This document shows positions 32,036 through 42,989 of a stretch of DNA of 64,000 bases, in pieces. A model generated the notes under the pieces. The model was not told the origin of the DNA. It searched no databases and saw only the letters and a program-made list of their open reading frames with translations. The translations under genes were made by a program, and so were the position numbers. Each line of letters begins with the position of its first letter. Position 1 is the stretch's first letter. The DNA is taken from contig NW_020654972.1 of NCBI RefSeq assembly GCF_003589595.1, forward strand, positions 10,187,243-10,251,242, given 5' to 3'. The DNA comes from Hyposmocoma kahamanoa. Lineage: Eukaryota > Arthropoda > Insecta > Lepidoptera > Cosmopterigidae.

Positions 32036-33290
32036 GTGTTATTGAAATAGCAGAGTATATTTACCAAAACTTCAAAGAAAGTAATGCACATACAGTGAAT
32101 AATTCCTCCCTCTGAAACCAGGAACGATTGTATTAAATTTCGTTGTGTATTTTTGATGTGTAATGTGCTTAGACGACATTTTATTTTGAACACATCCGGG
32201 AGTTCAGAGGTGGGTTACTAGATTGACATATATGAGATCGTAATGCAACTAAAATGCCGCTGTTGTTAATAACGGTCCAAATTACAAAATGTCTAGCTAA
32301 TATAATTTTTGTAATTCACTTGAGAGTCGTAAATAGCGAAATAAATTCAATTAAAATCTCAATGCATATTACGGTTTCTCCTCTCGCAACAAAAACTTCA
32401 TACAAGTTCATTTATTCTGAATACTTTTGATCTGACCTTTTTAAGGAGATCGTTGTCAAGAATAAGTGACGAAATATTAAAATTGAGCATAACAAAATTC
32501 ATAATAATTTGTCGAGAACAATGGTCCTCCAAAAACACCTGAAAGTGTCTAAGCACTTTCACAATCGCGTCCTAAAACAACAAATTTGTCATAAGCTACA
32601 CAAAGGCCTATTATACAGACTTTATAGAAATTGTATCGTTTACTTCCAATAAACTTGATAAATTAAAGGTCAATAATAAGAGTAATGTTTAGCTTTCATG
32701 TCTTAAAACTAATATTGGCATTACGCGAGGAACTATAATTTTGTTATACAGCAATTTTATAACGATTATATAGCTAATTAAAGGTGGGATGATGTTTTAT
32801 TAGGATATGACGTTAAATTAGATGTTTTATAATGTATAATGAAACTTAATTAACCTTAAATCATTTGTTTTATGACGCAGATTATATCTGGGTGATATAA
32901 AGTCAGCACTAAAATGGAAAAGTGTCCTGTACATGACACTGTTATAAACCATGGATACCAGTGGTGAAAAAAACATATAACGCTATGCTAGATATGGTTA
33001 TTTGAGATCACAATATTTTTACTTAACTTTAAACAAACAAAACGCTTGATCATTTTGTCCGACAAACATTTCAACAATCATTTTGTCACGGTGTGATAAA
33101 ATCGCTTGGCGTTGCGAACAACTGTCTCTTTCACTCCTACGAAAAACGATCATTTTTATACGCTAATTTACATGGTGTAGCAAATCGATGGCAATCGAGG
33201 TTTGAGAGAGTTAGCAATGTACATGTTTAAGCGAGAAAGAAAGACCGTATCGGTAGTAATATATTGCTATAATATAAGAAGCTTTCGATG
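32036..33290. other. Unrecognised AT-rich stretch
   Basis: About 1.2 kb without recognised gene or shared repeat. Confidence 0.4.
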
Positions 33291-33424
33291 ACTTCCGCGG
33301 TCGACTGGCTTGCACGCCGGTTGTCTTGGGTTTGGACGTTTGTGGTACCATCGTTGTTGCAGATTTTCGTAACACAAGTGCTTTAGTTCTTACTTTGGGA
33401 TCGGAGCAATGTATTTAATATTAT
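33291..33424 (+). mobile_element. SINE-B, internally deleted
   Basis: Head 'gcggtcgactggcttgcacg', then a jump past the B box to 'gggtttggacgtttgtgg', 'accatcgttgttgcagattt' and 'ctttgggatcggagcaat'. Immediately upstream of the ebi pseudogene. Confidence 0.82.
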
Positions 33425-33427
33425 CAT

Positions 33428-34074
33428 AAGACTTTTATGCTCTACTGACCACTGCAACTGATTAGTGCATCCATGCAGGTATACAGATTAAACATTAACA
33501 AGCTCTTCAAGAGTTTCCAAGGACATACAGTAAGTTTGTCAATGCTTAAACTTTAAAGATTACCTGTGAAAAATCTTACTAATGCATATTGTATTCCTTT
33601 TATAGAATGAAGTAAATACTATCAAGTGGGATCCTCAAGGACAGCTGCTTGCATCCTGCTCTGATGACATGACACTCAAGATCAAGTCAATGAAGCAAGA
33701 CTAACAAACTTACTCCAAAGAAATTTACACTATTAAATGGTCTCCAACTTGGACAGGGATAGCCAATTCCAAAATGAACCTCAACTTGACCCGCGCATCT
33801 TTTGATTCTACAGTCCGTTTATGGGATATGGAGAGAGGTGTCTGAATTCATACACTGACAAAACATACAGAGCCTGTTTAGAGCGTCACCATCTCGCCAG
33901 ATGGAAAGTTCTTAGTAAGTGGCTCATTTGATAAATGTGATCATATGCCTATGGTCAACACAAACCGGTGAACTAGTGCACTCTTATAAGGGAACAGGAG
34001 GAAACTTCGAAGTCTGCTGTAATTCTCGTGGTACAAAAGTTGAGGGCAGTGTTTTTGTTTTAGACTTGCGCAAA
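33428..34074 (+). pseudogene. ebi: ebi/TBL1 (WD40 co-repressor subunit) pseudogene
   Basis: ebi/TBL1 is the WD40 subunit of nuclear-receptor co-repressor complexes. The fragment encodes its last WD repeats. Upstream exon: 'VYRLNINKLFKSFQGHT', ending at 33529. Intron 33530-33605 keeps GTAAGT, a branch-like 'actaat' (33578) and a pyrimidine-rich '...tttatag' acceptor. Downstream exon: '[20 protein letters not shown]', 'DMTLK', '[10 protein letters not shown]', '[12 protein letters not shown]', 'IHTLTKHTEP', '[15 protein letters not shown]', '[17 protein letters not shown]' and 'VFVLDLRK'. In-frame stops lie at 33702, 33843 and 33879. A conserved WD tryptophan is Lys at 33684, and a 4-base insertion near 33935 shifts the frame. 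The retained intron argues against a processed retrocopy. The 5' two thirds of the gene are absent. Confidence 0.92.
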
Positions 34075-34318
34075 TTCTGGGGCCTTATTCAGACTGACGC
34101 CGCCGCGGGTGCAGGCGCGAGTGCGTCTAAATTAAAATATACGTAGACGCTCGTCGCGATCACAGTGGCCGCGCACGCTGGTGCCTGTACCTTTCACAAT
34201 GCTTGATCTAGCGTCCAGCACCTGTTTGCGATTTCGACGTGTGCTGCTCGTAGCCGGTTCGAAAGGGAAGACGCCAAGATCCGCGCGATCTTGAAGAATT
34301 TAGTTTATGTAGGAGCAC
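34075..34318. other. GC-rich stretch after ebi pseudogene
   Basis: Follows the last homologous codon. May be a former 3' UTR or unrelated sequence. No domain recognised. Confidence 0.3.
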
Positions 34319-34319
34319 A

Positions 34320-34490
34320 ATGATATGTGTGTATGTTTTTATTGTTGTCATACAATGTTACATAGATTGCTCTGATTCCAAAAGCAGAACTAAATAAAGC
34401 ACTTGTGTTATGAAAGTCAGAAAAAACGACGGTACGACAAATATCCGGACCCAAGACTACTGGTGTAAGCCACTCGACCGCGGAGGTCAT
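34320..34490 (-). mobile_element. SINE-B, inverted copy
   Basis: Minus strand: 'acctccgcggtcgagtggct', 'agtcttgggtccggatattt', 'ccgtcgttttttctgacttt', 'cacaagtgctttatttag'. Like the 33291 copy it lacks a clear B box, and it is in inverted orientation across the ebi fragment. Confidence 0.82.
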
Positions 34491-34639
34491 TGAAAGCAGT
34501 ATTGAATGAATACAGTATTAAATTCCGTTCGATTATTGATGTATTTATTATTTAGCATGACGTACACTGCCATTGATAGTATCATCATGTTTTACTATTG
34601 ATTTTGCTGAATATCATTATGATTTACTACCGCTTCCCC

Positions 34640-34806
34640 TTTCCTGCTCCGAAGCACGCGTGCTGGCCTCCGTTGTCATCGTTTTACAACTTGTATTCCG
34701 TCATGATGTATTCCACAGTCAACAAATGGAACTCCCTTCCAGCGCACGTATTCCCTTCTTACGATGTGGGATCCTTCAACGCGTGAAGAGGCATTTTGTA
34801 GGGCAG
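34640..34806 (+). pseudogene. LINE reverse transcriptase C-terminus
   Basis: 'VNKWNSLPAHVFPSYDVGSF' and, after a one-base shift, 'VKRHFVGQ' reproduce the last residues of Jockey/CR1-group ORF2 proteins (compare 'WNSLLADLFPEHYNLG' at 7.3 kb). Upstream sequence is decayed. Confidence 0.72.
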
Positions 34807-34950
34807 TGATTGTATCAACACCGCATTAGGTTCCTTCACGTTTGAATATCACTTTCTACTTTACATCCAGGTGCAGTGAAGTGCTTATCACGTATATATA
34901 AAAAAAAATTGACATACAGACGCAGTCTTAAGTTACTGTCACTAGTTTGT

Positions 34951-35016
34951 TATAATTATTAATACAAAGATCGAACATTAAGAAAAGTGTTCCATCTTTG
35001 TATTAATAATTATAAG
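34951..35016. repeat. Palindrome of the SINE-C tail sequence
   Basis: 'ttataattattaatacaaag' and following bases are mirrored by 'ctttgtattaataattataa', giving 28-base arms with one mismatch and a short spacer. The right arm equals the SINE-C tail at 54.56 and 54.92 kb. Confidence 0.8.
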
Positions 35017-35578
35017 TATCATAATATTTGTTTTTGTTAAATATAATAATGGCGGATAAATAATAATTGTTCAAACTGCCTAGTGGAGATTTTGGATATA
35101 ATTGTTTAAGTGCCTCACCGTAATTTGCGGTGTTTTCATTAATGTGGTTAAGTAATTAGGGAGTGAGACAAAACAATGGCATTAATTTAAATAATCTGTT
35201 GTAGAACCGACTTTCTGTTAAAAGGTCCAATCCGGCTTAGACCCAGTGATACCTATTGAAAACATCTAAGTGAATAAATCATGAATAGACGCAACAGTGT
35301 TTCTCTGTATTCAAAATGGCAAAATTACGCACTCTCTTTTTGTTTACAAGTCAGAGTCCGTAATGATTTAATACTCAGATATAACATTTGCAATAATTTG
35401 TTACTTGTTATTTATAAAATAATAACAATCTGTCGGAACTATATTACTGAAATCGTAAACAACGACTTTCGGGCCACGAATTTTATAAAACATAATAAGT
35501 TTACCAAAAATAAACTTTTAAGCTTTGGTTGTACTTTTTAGATCTACACTATAAGTAAAGCGTGAAACACACTGACCT
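35017..35578. other. Unrecognised stretch
   Basis: No gene or shared repeat recognised. Confidence 0.3.
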
Positions 35579-35579
35579 C

Positions 35580-35991
35580 GGCGATTCGGGCGCGTGTCAT
35601 GTCAGGTCGGTTGCACAGCGAGTGTAATTTCGTGTATTTATATGGATGATAATAATAATATATGTATAATAATAACGCATACACTCCACATAACCCCGCA
35701 CTAGGGAAAACCCTGGGTTGCGGTTGCCATGGACACACACATAGACAACTATAAATTACACCCAATACTCACAAAAGAAATAAATGTAGGCCATACAAAT
35801 ATTTCTCCCGGCCCGGGAATCGAACCTGGGACCTCTGCGTGGCAGTCCGGCATGGTAACCGTTTGGCCACGGAGACAGTTAAATAGCACATCTCTCGCGG
35901 GCTCGGGACGGGCGCCTATCGGGTGATGTGTCTATATAAATACACGGAATTACACCCGGCGTGCAACCGACCCGACACGCGCCCGACCCGC
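35580..35991. mobile_element. Palindromic MITE split by a SINE-A
   Basis: Left arm 35580-35645 ('cgggcgcgtgtcatgtcagg', 'tcggttgcacagcgagtgta', 'cgtgtatttatat') is the imperfect reverse complement of right arm 35931-35991. The SINE-A lies close to the centre. The arms are GC-rich compared with their surroundings. Confidence 0.75.
35660..35880 (-). mobile_element. SINE-A, full length
   Basis: Minus strand: 'ctgtctccgtggccaaacgg', 'ggttcgattcccgggccggg', conserved body, ATT-rich tail (35650-35677 on the plus strand). Inserted within the palindromic MITE. Confidence 0.92.
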
Positions 35992-36299
35992 ATTCTTTCT
36001 TTGTGTATTTCATGCTTAACGTACTGTCCTTTTGCTACCGCTCAGAGTTGTTACCATTGAGAGCGATCTATTTAAATATATTTATTTTTGTACGAAACTT
36101 AAAATCTGAACAAATGTTAAAAGTCGTTGTTTATGATGTTAGTAACATAATCCTGCGAGGTTATTAGTATTTTAAAAATAACCCTGACAATAATGTTTTG
36201 TTGAAAAGTTCTACATTTATATTCGGCCATGTCTCATTTAACACAAATTATCACATCCTGATATTTTGAATGTGAACATTTCGATATATTTTTTTATCA

Positions 36300-36450
36300 T
36301 ATTAAGTGACGGGATGAACAGTCGTGCTCCTGATGTTAAACTAAACGCCTGTCCATTTCAGTTGCAGTGCCATTCAGATATTTAAATCGCAAAGATCTGA
36401 GGAGTACTGCCACGTGCTCGTAATTTTACCAGCGCCTTTACCCATATGCA
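36300..36450 (-). repeat. R1 repeat, partial
   Basis: 'attaagtgacgggatgaaca', 'cgcctgtccatttcagttgc' and 'aatcgcaaagatctgaggag', then degraded after 'accagcgcctttaccc'. Confidence 0.82.
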
Positions 36451-36517
36451 ATACTTTTATAAGCTAACGGGGCCTAAAGCAGGAAGCAAAGCGGTGCGTT
36501 TTCCATAAACTAAATAG

Positions 36518-37124
36518 CCGCTCACGCGATGCGCTCATCCTACCGCAAAATGGCGGCTATTTGGTTTCGCAAATTAGAAAAGGATTCAGTTTAAATACAA
36601 GTTTTTATAAATAAAAATTATTATTCTGCATTGCTAAATAAATACCCTCCGTACTACAACAAAAACATCTCAAATAAAATGCAGTAATACACCGCAAATC
36701 CTGCATTTAAAAAGCACTAATGAAATTTTTGATGTACTTGGGTAATTATGATAATATTCCGTTTGAGTGGTTCTAACGTTTACCATCAAATTACTCCTTA
36801 AAGTATAGTTTATAAACATTTATATTCAGGGTAAACTTAAAAAACGCAACTTACGGTATGTTTTCAATAAATAAACACCGACATCACCAGCCCAAACAAT
36901 AACACACACGATTGTCGTGACGTATTTTTGAAGTTGTTTATTTTTTTTAAATGACAGACCCAGGCATTAAAAACTTTATGGTTTGCTAGAGTAGTTACCG
37001 AAATAGCAATTAGTATTAGTTCTTTTACCTGTTATAACTTCGATATCCGATAAATCGGTATAAAATCATCACCGGCACCTCTAGCTGTGGTATGCTTCCA
37101 GAGACGCATAAATCGCGTGAGCGG
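36518..37124 (+). mobile_element. MITE-P, 607 bp
   Basis: Ends in CCGCTCACGCGAT and its exact reverse complement ATCGCGTGAGCGG. The interior is noncoding and matches 38597-39204 with few differences. The flanks tag and (a)tat give no clear target duplication here. Its last 50 bases are diverged from the other two copies. Confidence 0.9.
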
Positions 37125-37530
37125 ATATACAGCTCTGTTCAGCCGCGCAGATAAATTCATGTAGAAATTGCGCTACGACATCCACGGTGTGTAGCTCATA
37201 AGGTTATTTTTCAACTGACTATCAATATGCACAAAAAGTAATATCGTTACAACTGATTGGCCACCCTTTTTTGCCTCAGGAAAGTTCAATCAGATAAACA
37301 AATTCCCCAACCTCGCAAAAGATTCACAATCGTCGGTTGTACAACACACCAAAAGAAACCGTCCATGCTGCGGAGAAAGTTTCTTTTAAAAAAGGCTGTT
37401 TGTAGTTCACTTCCGTTCGGGTAATGTTGAACAATACGATTCAATTCTCACACCAGTATACGTGTGCTGTGTGGTATGTATCTGTTTCATTGTGATACAA
37501 ATAGGTCTCCGATTTTAAGTTAAATATAAA
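37125..37530. other. Unrecognised stretch
   Basis: No gene or shared repeat recognised. Confidence 0.3.
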
Positions 37531-37534
37531 TAAA

Positions 37535-37700
37535 CAACGCACATATTCATAGAACCGCACTAGGGAGACCCTGTATCGTGGTTGCCATGGACACACCCAT
37601 AAACAATCACGAATTCCACCTAAACTTACGAGAGAAATAAACGGCCATACAAATAATTCTCCCGGGATCTTTGCGTGTTAGATCAACATGGTATAATTGG
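37535..37700 (-). mobile_element. SINE-A, diverged partial copy
   Basis: 'cgcactagggagaccctgta', 'ggttgccatggacacaccca' and 'acttacgagagaaataaac' match SINE-A, but the B-box region has an 18-base deletion around 37670. Confidence 0.8.
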
Positions 37701-38084
37701 CGAAATATTATTTGCACCCATAGATATAGGATTGCACCGATACGTCTTACCCCTTTATCTACAGAATGCATTAGGAAAAAAAAGAGTGAATCGTCTCGAT
37801 AACGCACGTGGCATCTGTATAGTGCAAACTTGACAATTGTTATGCGGAACTAACTTTGTTGGATTAGTAAGACAAGAGTCGACATTTTACGTACGTAGTA
37901 CGTAGTACCTTCTGAAGAAACGACCTCATGAGTGAAGAAATAATTCAAAACTAGAATTCAGTAAAAACATTTGCCGTACGATGGACCCATATCATTAAGT
38001 CCATTTACGCTTTGAGTAAAAGAAGTGTTAATGGGTTTATTACTGTATTGTAATAGAAAGGATAAGCTGTTACATTCATCAGTG

Positions 38085-38118
38085 CAAATATTTGTCCGTT
38101 AGGCCACAGAGGCAGTTA
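38085..38118 (-). repeat. SINE-A head fragment
   Basis: 'ccgttaggccacagaggcag' plus 'ttaaa' is the reverse of the SINE-A tRNA-like head. Isolated, probably a relic of a second copy. Confidence 0.6.
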
Positions 38119-38274
38119 AAAAAGTTAACGTTAAAGCTTCATATATTATGAATCTAAAACTTAAATTTAATTCTTTTTGTAATACAGATCAATAAACAGA
38201 CGGTTACTTGTTTTGTTGGTTTAGAAAATGAACACATTTGGTTATCTCTGCGTGTTCTACTGTCTTCATAACGG

Positions 38275-38425
38275 GGAGTGCATAGAAGAAGCCACCGTTA
38301 CGCCTCCCGCCAAACATGTAGAGTCCAGAAATCCATTCTTGATGCCTGGCATTGTAAACCCACGCAGGCACCACGTTCGTTGCTTCCTCGAATTTGTCAA
38401 GCGAAACGAAAATCATTAATCGCCT
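38275..38425 (+). pseudogene. LINE ORF2 C-terminal fragment
   Basis: Plus-strand reading gives 'CRVQKSILDAWHCKPTQAPR' and 'SLLPRICQAKR', matching 'SRVHPHILDAWYCKTTRASR' and 'SFLPRTCKVW' of the minus-strand LINE at 48.3-48.5 kb. It breaks off before the WNDLP motif. The frame is broken on both sides. Confidence 0.75.
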
Positions 38426-38596
38426 TTTGTGCAAAAGAAAGTCGGTTTAATTTTGAATTTCTGTCAATCTAGTGAGTCTTTGTAGCAAGTCAGTCCGCTG
38501 GTCATCCGTAGAGGCTCCATGCGACTGCTAATTAACAGTAAAACAAACATGCTAAATTCTATAGCCATTAGTCCGATGGTATTTAGCCCGTACTAA

Positions 38597-39204
38597 CCGC
38601 TCACGCGATGCGCACCTCCAACCGCAAAATGGCGGCTATTTGGTTTCGCAAATTAGAAAAGCATTCAGTTTAAATACAAGTTTTTATAAATAAAAATTAT
38701 TATTCTGTATTACTAAATAAATACCCTCCGTACTACCAACAAAAACATCTCAAATGAAATGCAGTAATACACCGCAAATCCTGCACTTAAAAAGCACTAA
38801 TGAAATTTTTGGTGTACTTGGATAAATATGATAATATTCCGTTTGAGTGGTTCTAACATTTACCATCAAATTACTCCTTAAAGTATAGTTTATAAACATT
38901 TATATTCAGGGTAAACTTAAAAAACGCTACTTACGGTATGTTTTCAATAAATAAACACCGAAATCACCAGCCCAAACAATAACACACAGGATTGTCGTGA
39001 CGTATTTTTGAAGTTGTTTATTTTTTTTTAATGACAGACCCAGGCATTAAAAACTTTATGGTTTGCTAGAGTAGTTACCGAAATAGCAATTAATATTAGT
39101 TATTTTACCTGTTATAACTTCGATATCCGATAAATCGGTATAAAATCATCACCGGCACTTCTAGGTGTGGTATGTGTCTACGGCTGCATGTATCGCGTGA
39201 GCGG
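38597..39204 (+). mobile_element. MITE-P, 608 bp
   Basis: CCGCTCACGCGAT / ATCGCGTGAGCGG ends. Flanking taa (38594-38596) and taa (39206-39208) allow a 3-bp TAA target duplication if the element ends GCGGA, or a TA duplication. Direct orientation relative to the 36.5-kb copy, 1.47 kb apart. Confidence 0.92.
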
Positions 39205-39912
39205 ATAAGACCCGAAAAACCAATAAGTTTCCACATTTAAAATGCAAGTTATAATCTAAAATATTGAAGAACAACGCATAAGGTAGAAATTAAAAGAAAC
39301 TTACATTATATTTCTATTACTATTTTCGTAATGGCGGCAACTAGGCTTGGACCAGTGTCAGTTTCGAAAACTTACATTCTGGGACTGCTTGTCAAACAAC
39401 ATTGTGATGACGACAAAATTAAATGTTCACAGCATTTTCGTTTCAATGTCGACAACGATTGAAACTTAATTCGGAAATCAAAAGCATAACGTAATAATTG
39501 AAATATTTATTTTAGTTTATTTTTTGTTTAATATTTGTAATTTTTTTCATATTCTCGGATAGCTAAATTTGATACCGAAAAAAAATAGTTATACGATAAA
39601 CTAGTATATTTATCATGACATGAAAATCGAGATTTACAATGATTGCCCCCATCTTATTTATTATTGAAGTGTATTTATTCGTACATACTTCTGTATAATG
39701 TGAAATTTAATGACCAATGCAGATGAATTGCGACAGCAGGATATGTAGTGCATTGCCGTCAAATAAAAACATTACATTTCTTAGCTGATTTAAACAATGC
39801 TTATGAAAGTCCGTTGAATTTTATTCAGTTTCAATCATTTCACTGTAAATCAACTGTTCTTGTTTTGAAATATTCATAAGGTGGTATAATTAGAACATAA
39901 GAGACCTTACAC
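39205..39912. other. Unrecognised stretch
   Basis: AT-rich, no gene or shared repeat recognised. Confidence 0.35.
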
Positions 39913-40174
39913 CATTGACTTACAATTATATGGACGTCGGGTCTGCGCTAAAAAGTGTCCGAACTTAAAATCGTTCACGCTCTAGTCTTCGTTTGTTCGA
40001 CTGACAGCGAAGCAAGCAAAATTAGACAGTACTGCGATGACATTACAATTTAAATTCAACGTTTTAGCTTTTTCATATTCCTTGACATGTCATTACGTTT
40101 AAATAGGTTGACTTGGGACATTTTTTTCGTGGTTTTTGTATTAGACCCGTCGTCCATTTATTTGTAAGTCAATG
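39913..40174 (-). mobile_element. MITE-H, 262 bp
   Basis: Inverted relative to the 24-kb copy, with a small internal deletion near 'gaacttaaaatcg'. Flanks ccttacac and cgttacac agree at 7 of 8 bases. Confidence 0.9.
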
Positions 40175-40231
40175 CGTTACACATACAAACGAGAACGAAT
40201 TTGAATTGTAACGTTCTTTTATATTTGTATC

Positions 40232-40459
40232 CATTGACTTACAATTATATGGACGTCGGGTCCGCGCTAAAAAGTGTCCGCACTTGTAAGGCGCTAAAAT
40301 CGTATACAGAGCGCCAAATTCCGCTTTAGTCTTCATTTGTTCGACTGACAGCGCGATACTGCGATGACATTACAATTTAAATTTCGAATAGGTTGACATG
40401 GGACATTTTTTTCGTGGTTTTTGTATTAGACCCGTCGTCCATTTATTTGTAAGTCAATG
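40232..40459 (-). mobile_element. MITE-H, 228-bp deletion derivative
   Basis: A perfect 8-bp target duplication tttgtatc (40224-40231, 40460-40467). It lacks about 60 internal bases, including part of 'agcgaagcaagc...' and the 'aacgttttagctttttc' segment. The intact duplication suggests it moved as the short form or lost bases after insertion. Confidence 0.92.
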
Positions 40460-41190
40460 TTTGTATCAATAACATTTTTGTAATTAGTTTCCGACAATAA
40501 CGAATTCTGTAACAGATGTTATAGAATCTAAATTTGAACCTGTTTTGAGCCAATTACATACCACCAACAATCCAACCTCGTATAAAAACACTCCTTCCTG
40601 TTTAATTCTATTGTGTTTACTCATTCGCCATTGCGAAGGGATAAAGAGGGAATATAAAACGAAAAAGAAACCCTACCCCACATCGCGAGCTATTTGGCTG
40701 ATTAGATAACTTTATAGGTTCTTCTGGGGAGAGTAAAAACTTATGACGGATGTTTTTGATATGTAAAAGTTCTATTAAAGAGATATGTTGGTCGTGTAAC
40801 TTTATATTATTATCTTGTTCATTTAGTAGTTTATTTTTATGCCTCATCAACACGCCTCAGTGCTTTTACTATTCTCGACCTGGCCTTTCTTTTGCTCACT
40901 TTCTCTTTACAAATCTATTTCGTCAATATTCTTTCTTTCACTCTCTACATATCCGAATCATCTAAGCATCCTTTTCTCTATCTTTATCACTACATCTACA
41001 AATAAATAAGTAAAAACCAGCAATGGAAACAAATCCTAAGATGTAATCGCTTAGATACACAAAAAGATCAATGAACCCAGCAATTCGGGGTGAAGGGACA
41101 ATCCCAGTCTGATGGACGAGTTTATTATGAGACGAATTGTTATTATTTATATACGGTTAGTCTGGAGACGGTTGAGACAGTACTACAAAT
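40460..41190. other. Unrecognised stretch
   Basis: No gene or shared repeat recognised. Short open frames only. Confidence 0.35.
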
Positions 41191-41214
41191 AGACTATAAT
41201 ATATATTATAGTCT
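41191..41214. repeat. 24-bp perfect palindrome
   Basis: Every base from 41191 to 41214 is self-complementary with no loop ('agactataatat' and its mirror). AT-rich. Function unknown. Confidence 0.7.
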
Positions 41215-41464
41215 GTCGTATTTTTTCAAGTAAAATAGACAACTATGCGCAAAGGGCTATTGATGCACTGCGTGTGCAACATGATAATGCCTTTAGGGTT
41301 CTGATGCTTTAAAGTACGTACTGTTTTCTCCATTTTTAACGAACGTTATTGTCTTACGCTAGAGCGAGATCGCGCGAGAAAATTCGACCTTTCGGCCTCA
41401 TAGGCAGTCACATACATGAAATTTGCAATGTGTGTAAAGATATTAATGAAAATTTCTTTATTTT

Positions 41465-41975
41465 TTATTTTTTATATACAAAATGTAAGTGCGCATTTGA
41501 CCTCCATCTCACCTGATGGAAAATGACGATGAGGTTGACGATAAATAATGCCTATTCACTCTCGCCTTGAAAAGGTCCAAGTTATAACGTTCAGGGAACA
41601 AGTCCGCAGGTAGGGAATTCCGCTCCATAGCCGTTCGCTATATAAATGTGGAAGCGTAACGCTTCGTGCGAAATTTTAGAATATCAACAATAGGGGTGGA
41701 AAACAACATAGGGGTGGAACCCAAGCCTAGTCCCCCGGTTAGGGAAAGGGGAAGGCGGAATTAATTCCATCGCAAATTCTCCGTGATATATCCTGTAAAA
41801 CACCGATAAGTGACTTTAACGGCGGTGTTCAAGGCTCTGCAGCGTCGCCTCTAATTTCGAGTCATCTATAAGCCTCTTGACACGGTTGTCAATTGAATTC
41901 AAGGTGGCCAGTTGGTATGTAGCAGAGCCATCCCAAAGGTGGCAGCAGTACTCCATGCATGCAGCTGAACCAACT
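41465..41975 (-). pseudogene. LINE reverse transcriptase 3' end
   Basis: Same family and orientation as 7190-8075: 'aagtgcgcatttgacctcca', 'gccgttcgctatataaatg', 'gtgatatatcctgtaaaac' and 'tcaaggtggccagttgg'. A short local duplication of 'aacataggggtgga' occurs at 41690-41715. It stops near 41975. Confidence 0.87.
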
Positions 41976-42710
41976 TGTTATCTTTCATCAAGAAAACTTA
42001 TAATTATATAAGGATAATGTGATTTTTTTTAATTATACATAATATTTAATTAAACAACAATACAATTATATTTATTGCTATCATTCGCATTTAAAAAAAA
42101 ATCAAATCGTGTTTTCAAATGCCTGTCGATATACTTATGGTCCTCACATGTTACTGGAGACATTTTCGTTAGTGAAAGTCTGGTGTCCACATTAGAATTG
42201 ACCTATGTAGAGCCCTTCACCCTTGTTTTTCACCCTTCCATCTCTAGAGCAGACAAAATATGACAAAAATATACGTGTACTTAATTACTTGATAAACAGT
42301 AAGCTCGACATGAAGAACCCTTTAAAATTGCTTTTGAATGATGCTATCGATGGACTGTCACGAATGATGGCAGGCAATTTATTTCCTTTACAATCTGCAT
42401 GTACGGGAAAATACATCAATAAAATACTTCAAAGGCCCAGTTACACGAGGAGTATGTTTTGCCCACCGCCCAGTTACCACGCCTTCATGTACATTAATGT
42501 CGAATCTGAATTATATTTACTAGGCAACATTTAAATTCCTCTGAACGCGGTAACGCGGACTCCGACACGACCGCGCCGAACTAAAGCTACAGGTCAATAT
42601 CTCTCTGTTCAAGTTTTGTTTATAGTTCCCCCTCCCTATTACCTTCTTAGTTATACGGGAAAGTTACTATAACCTGTGCAAACAAGCCCGCACACCTTAT
42701 TCAGTCAGTT
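41976..42710. other. Unrecognised stretch with one 103-codon frame
   Basis: A frame at 42223-42534 (plus) is not interrupted for 103 codons but shows no motif I recognise, no ribosome context beyond an ATG and no splice context. I do not call it a gene. Confidence 0.3.
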
Positions 42711-42714
42711 GCAA

Positions 42715-42840
42715 ACAATTACTGTCAAATAAGTATTACGCGAGCAGAGCAAAAGACAATGTGAAATATGAAGCTTCATTCGCATCATGCCTCTTTTAAT
42801 TTGGTGGAGTGTTACTTATTTGATATTAATTATTTTCACA
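42715..42840. mobile_element. Palindromic MITE, second copy
   Basis: 'caattactgtcaaataagta' and 'gttacttatttgatattaat' form the arms around the core 'tatgaagcttcattcgcatc'. The core is shared with 51170-51190 in the nested locus. The outer arm parts are missing. Confidence 0.68.
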
Positions 42841-42989
42841 CTTAGTCCAGTTTCTTAGTTAAGGTTGTTAACTTTAGATCTTAGTACGGCATTTTCAATA
42901 TATACTTGCAATGTACAATCTTCTTTTAACACACACACATTAACAAAAAAATAATATAGGAAATGAAACTATTTTTTTGTTGTCACCGT

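Noticed and set aside
33919..34146. 75-codon frame as a small intact gene
   Set aside because: Its first half is the shifted end of the ebi pseudogene and its last about 20 residues are outside any homology. No independent gene is supported.
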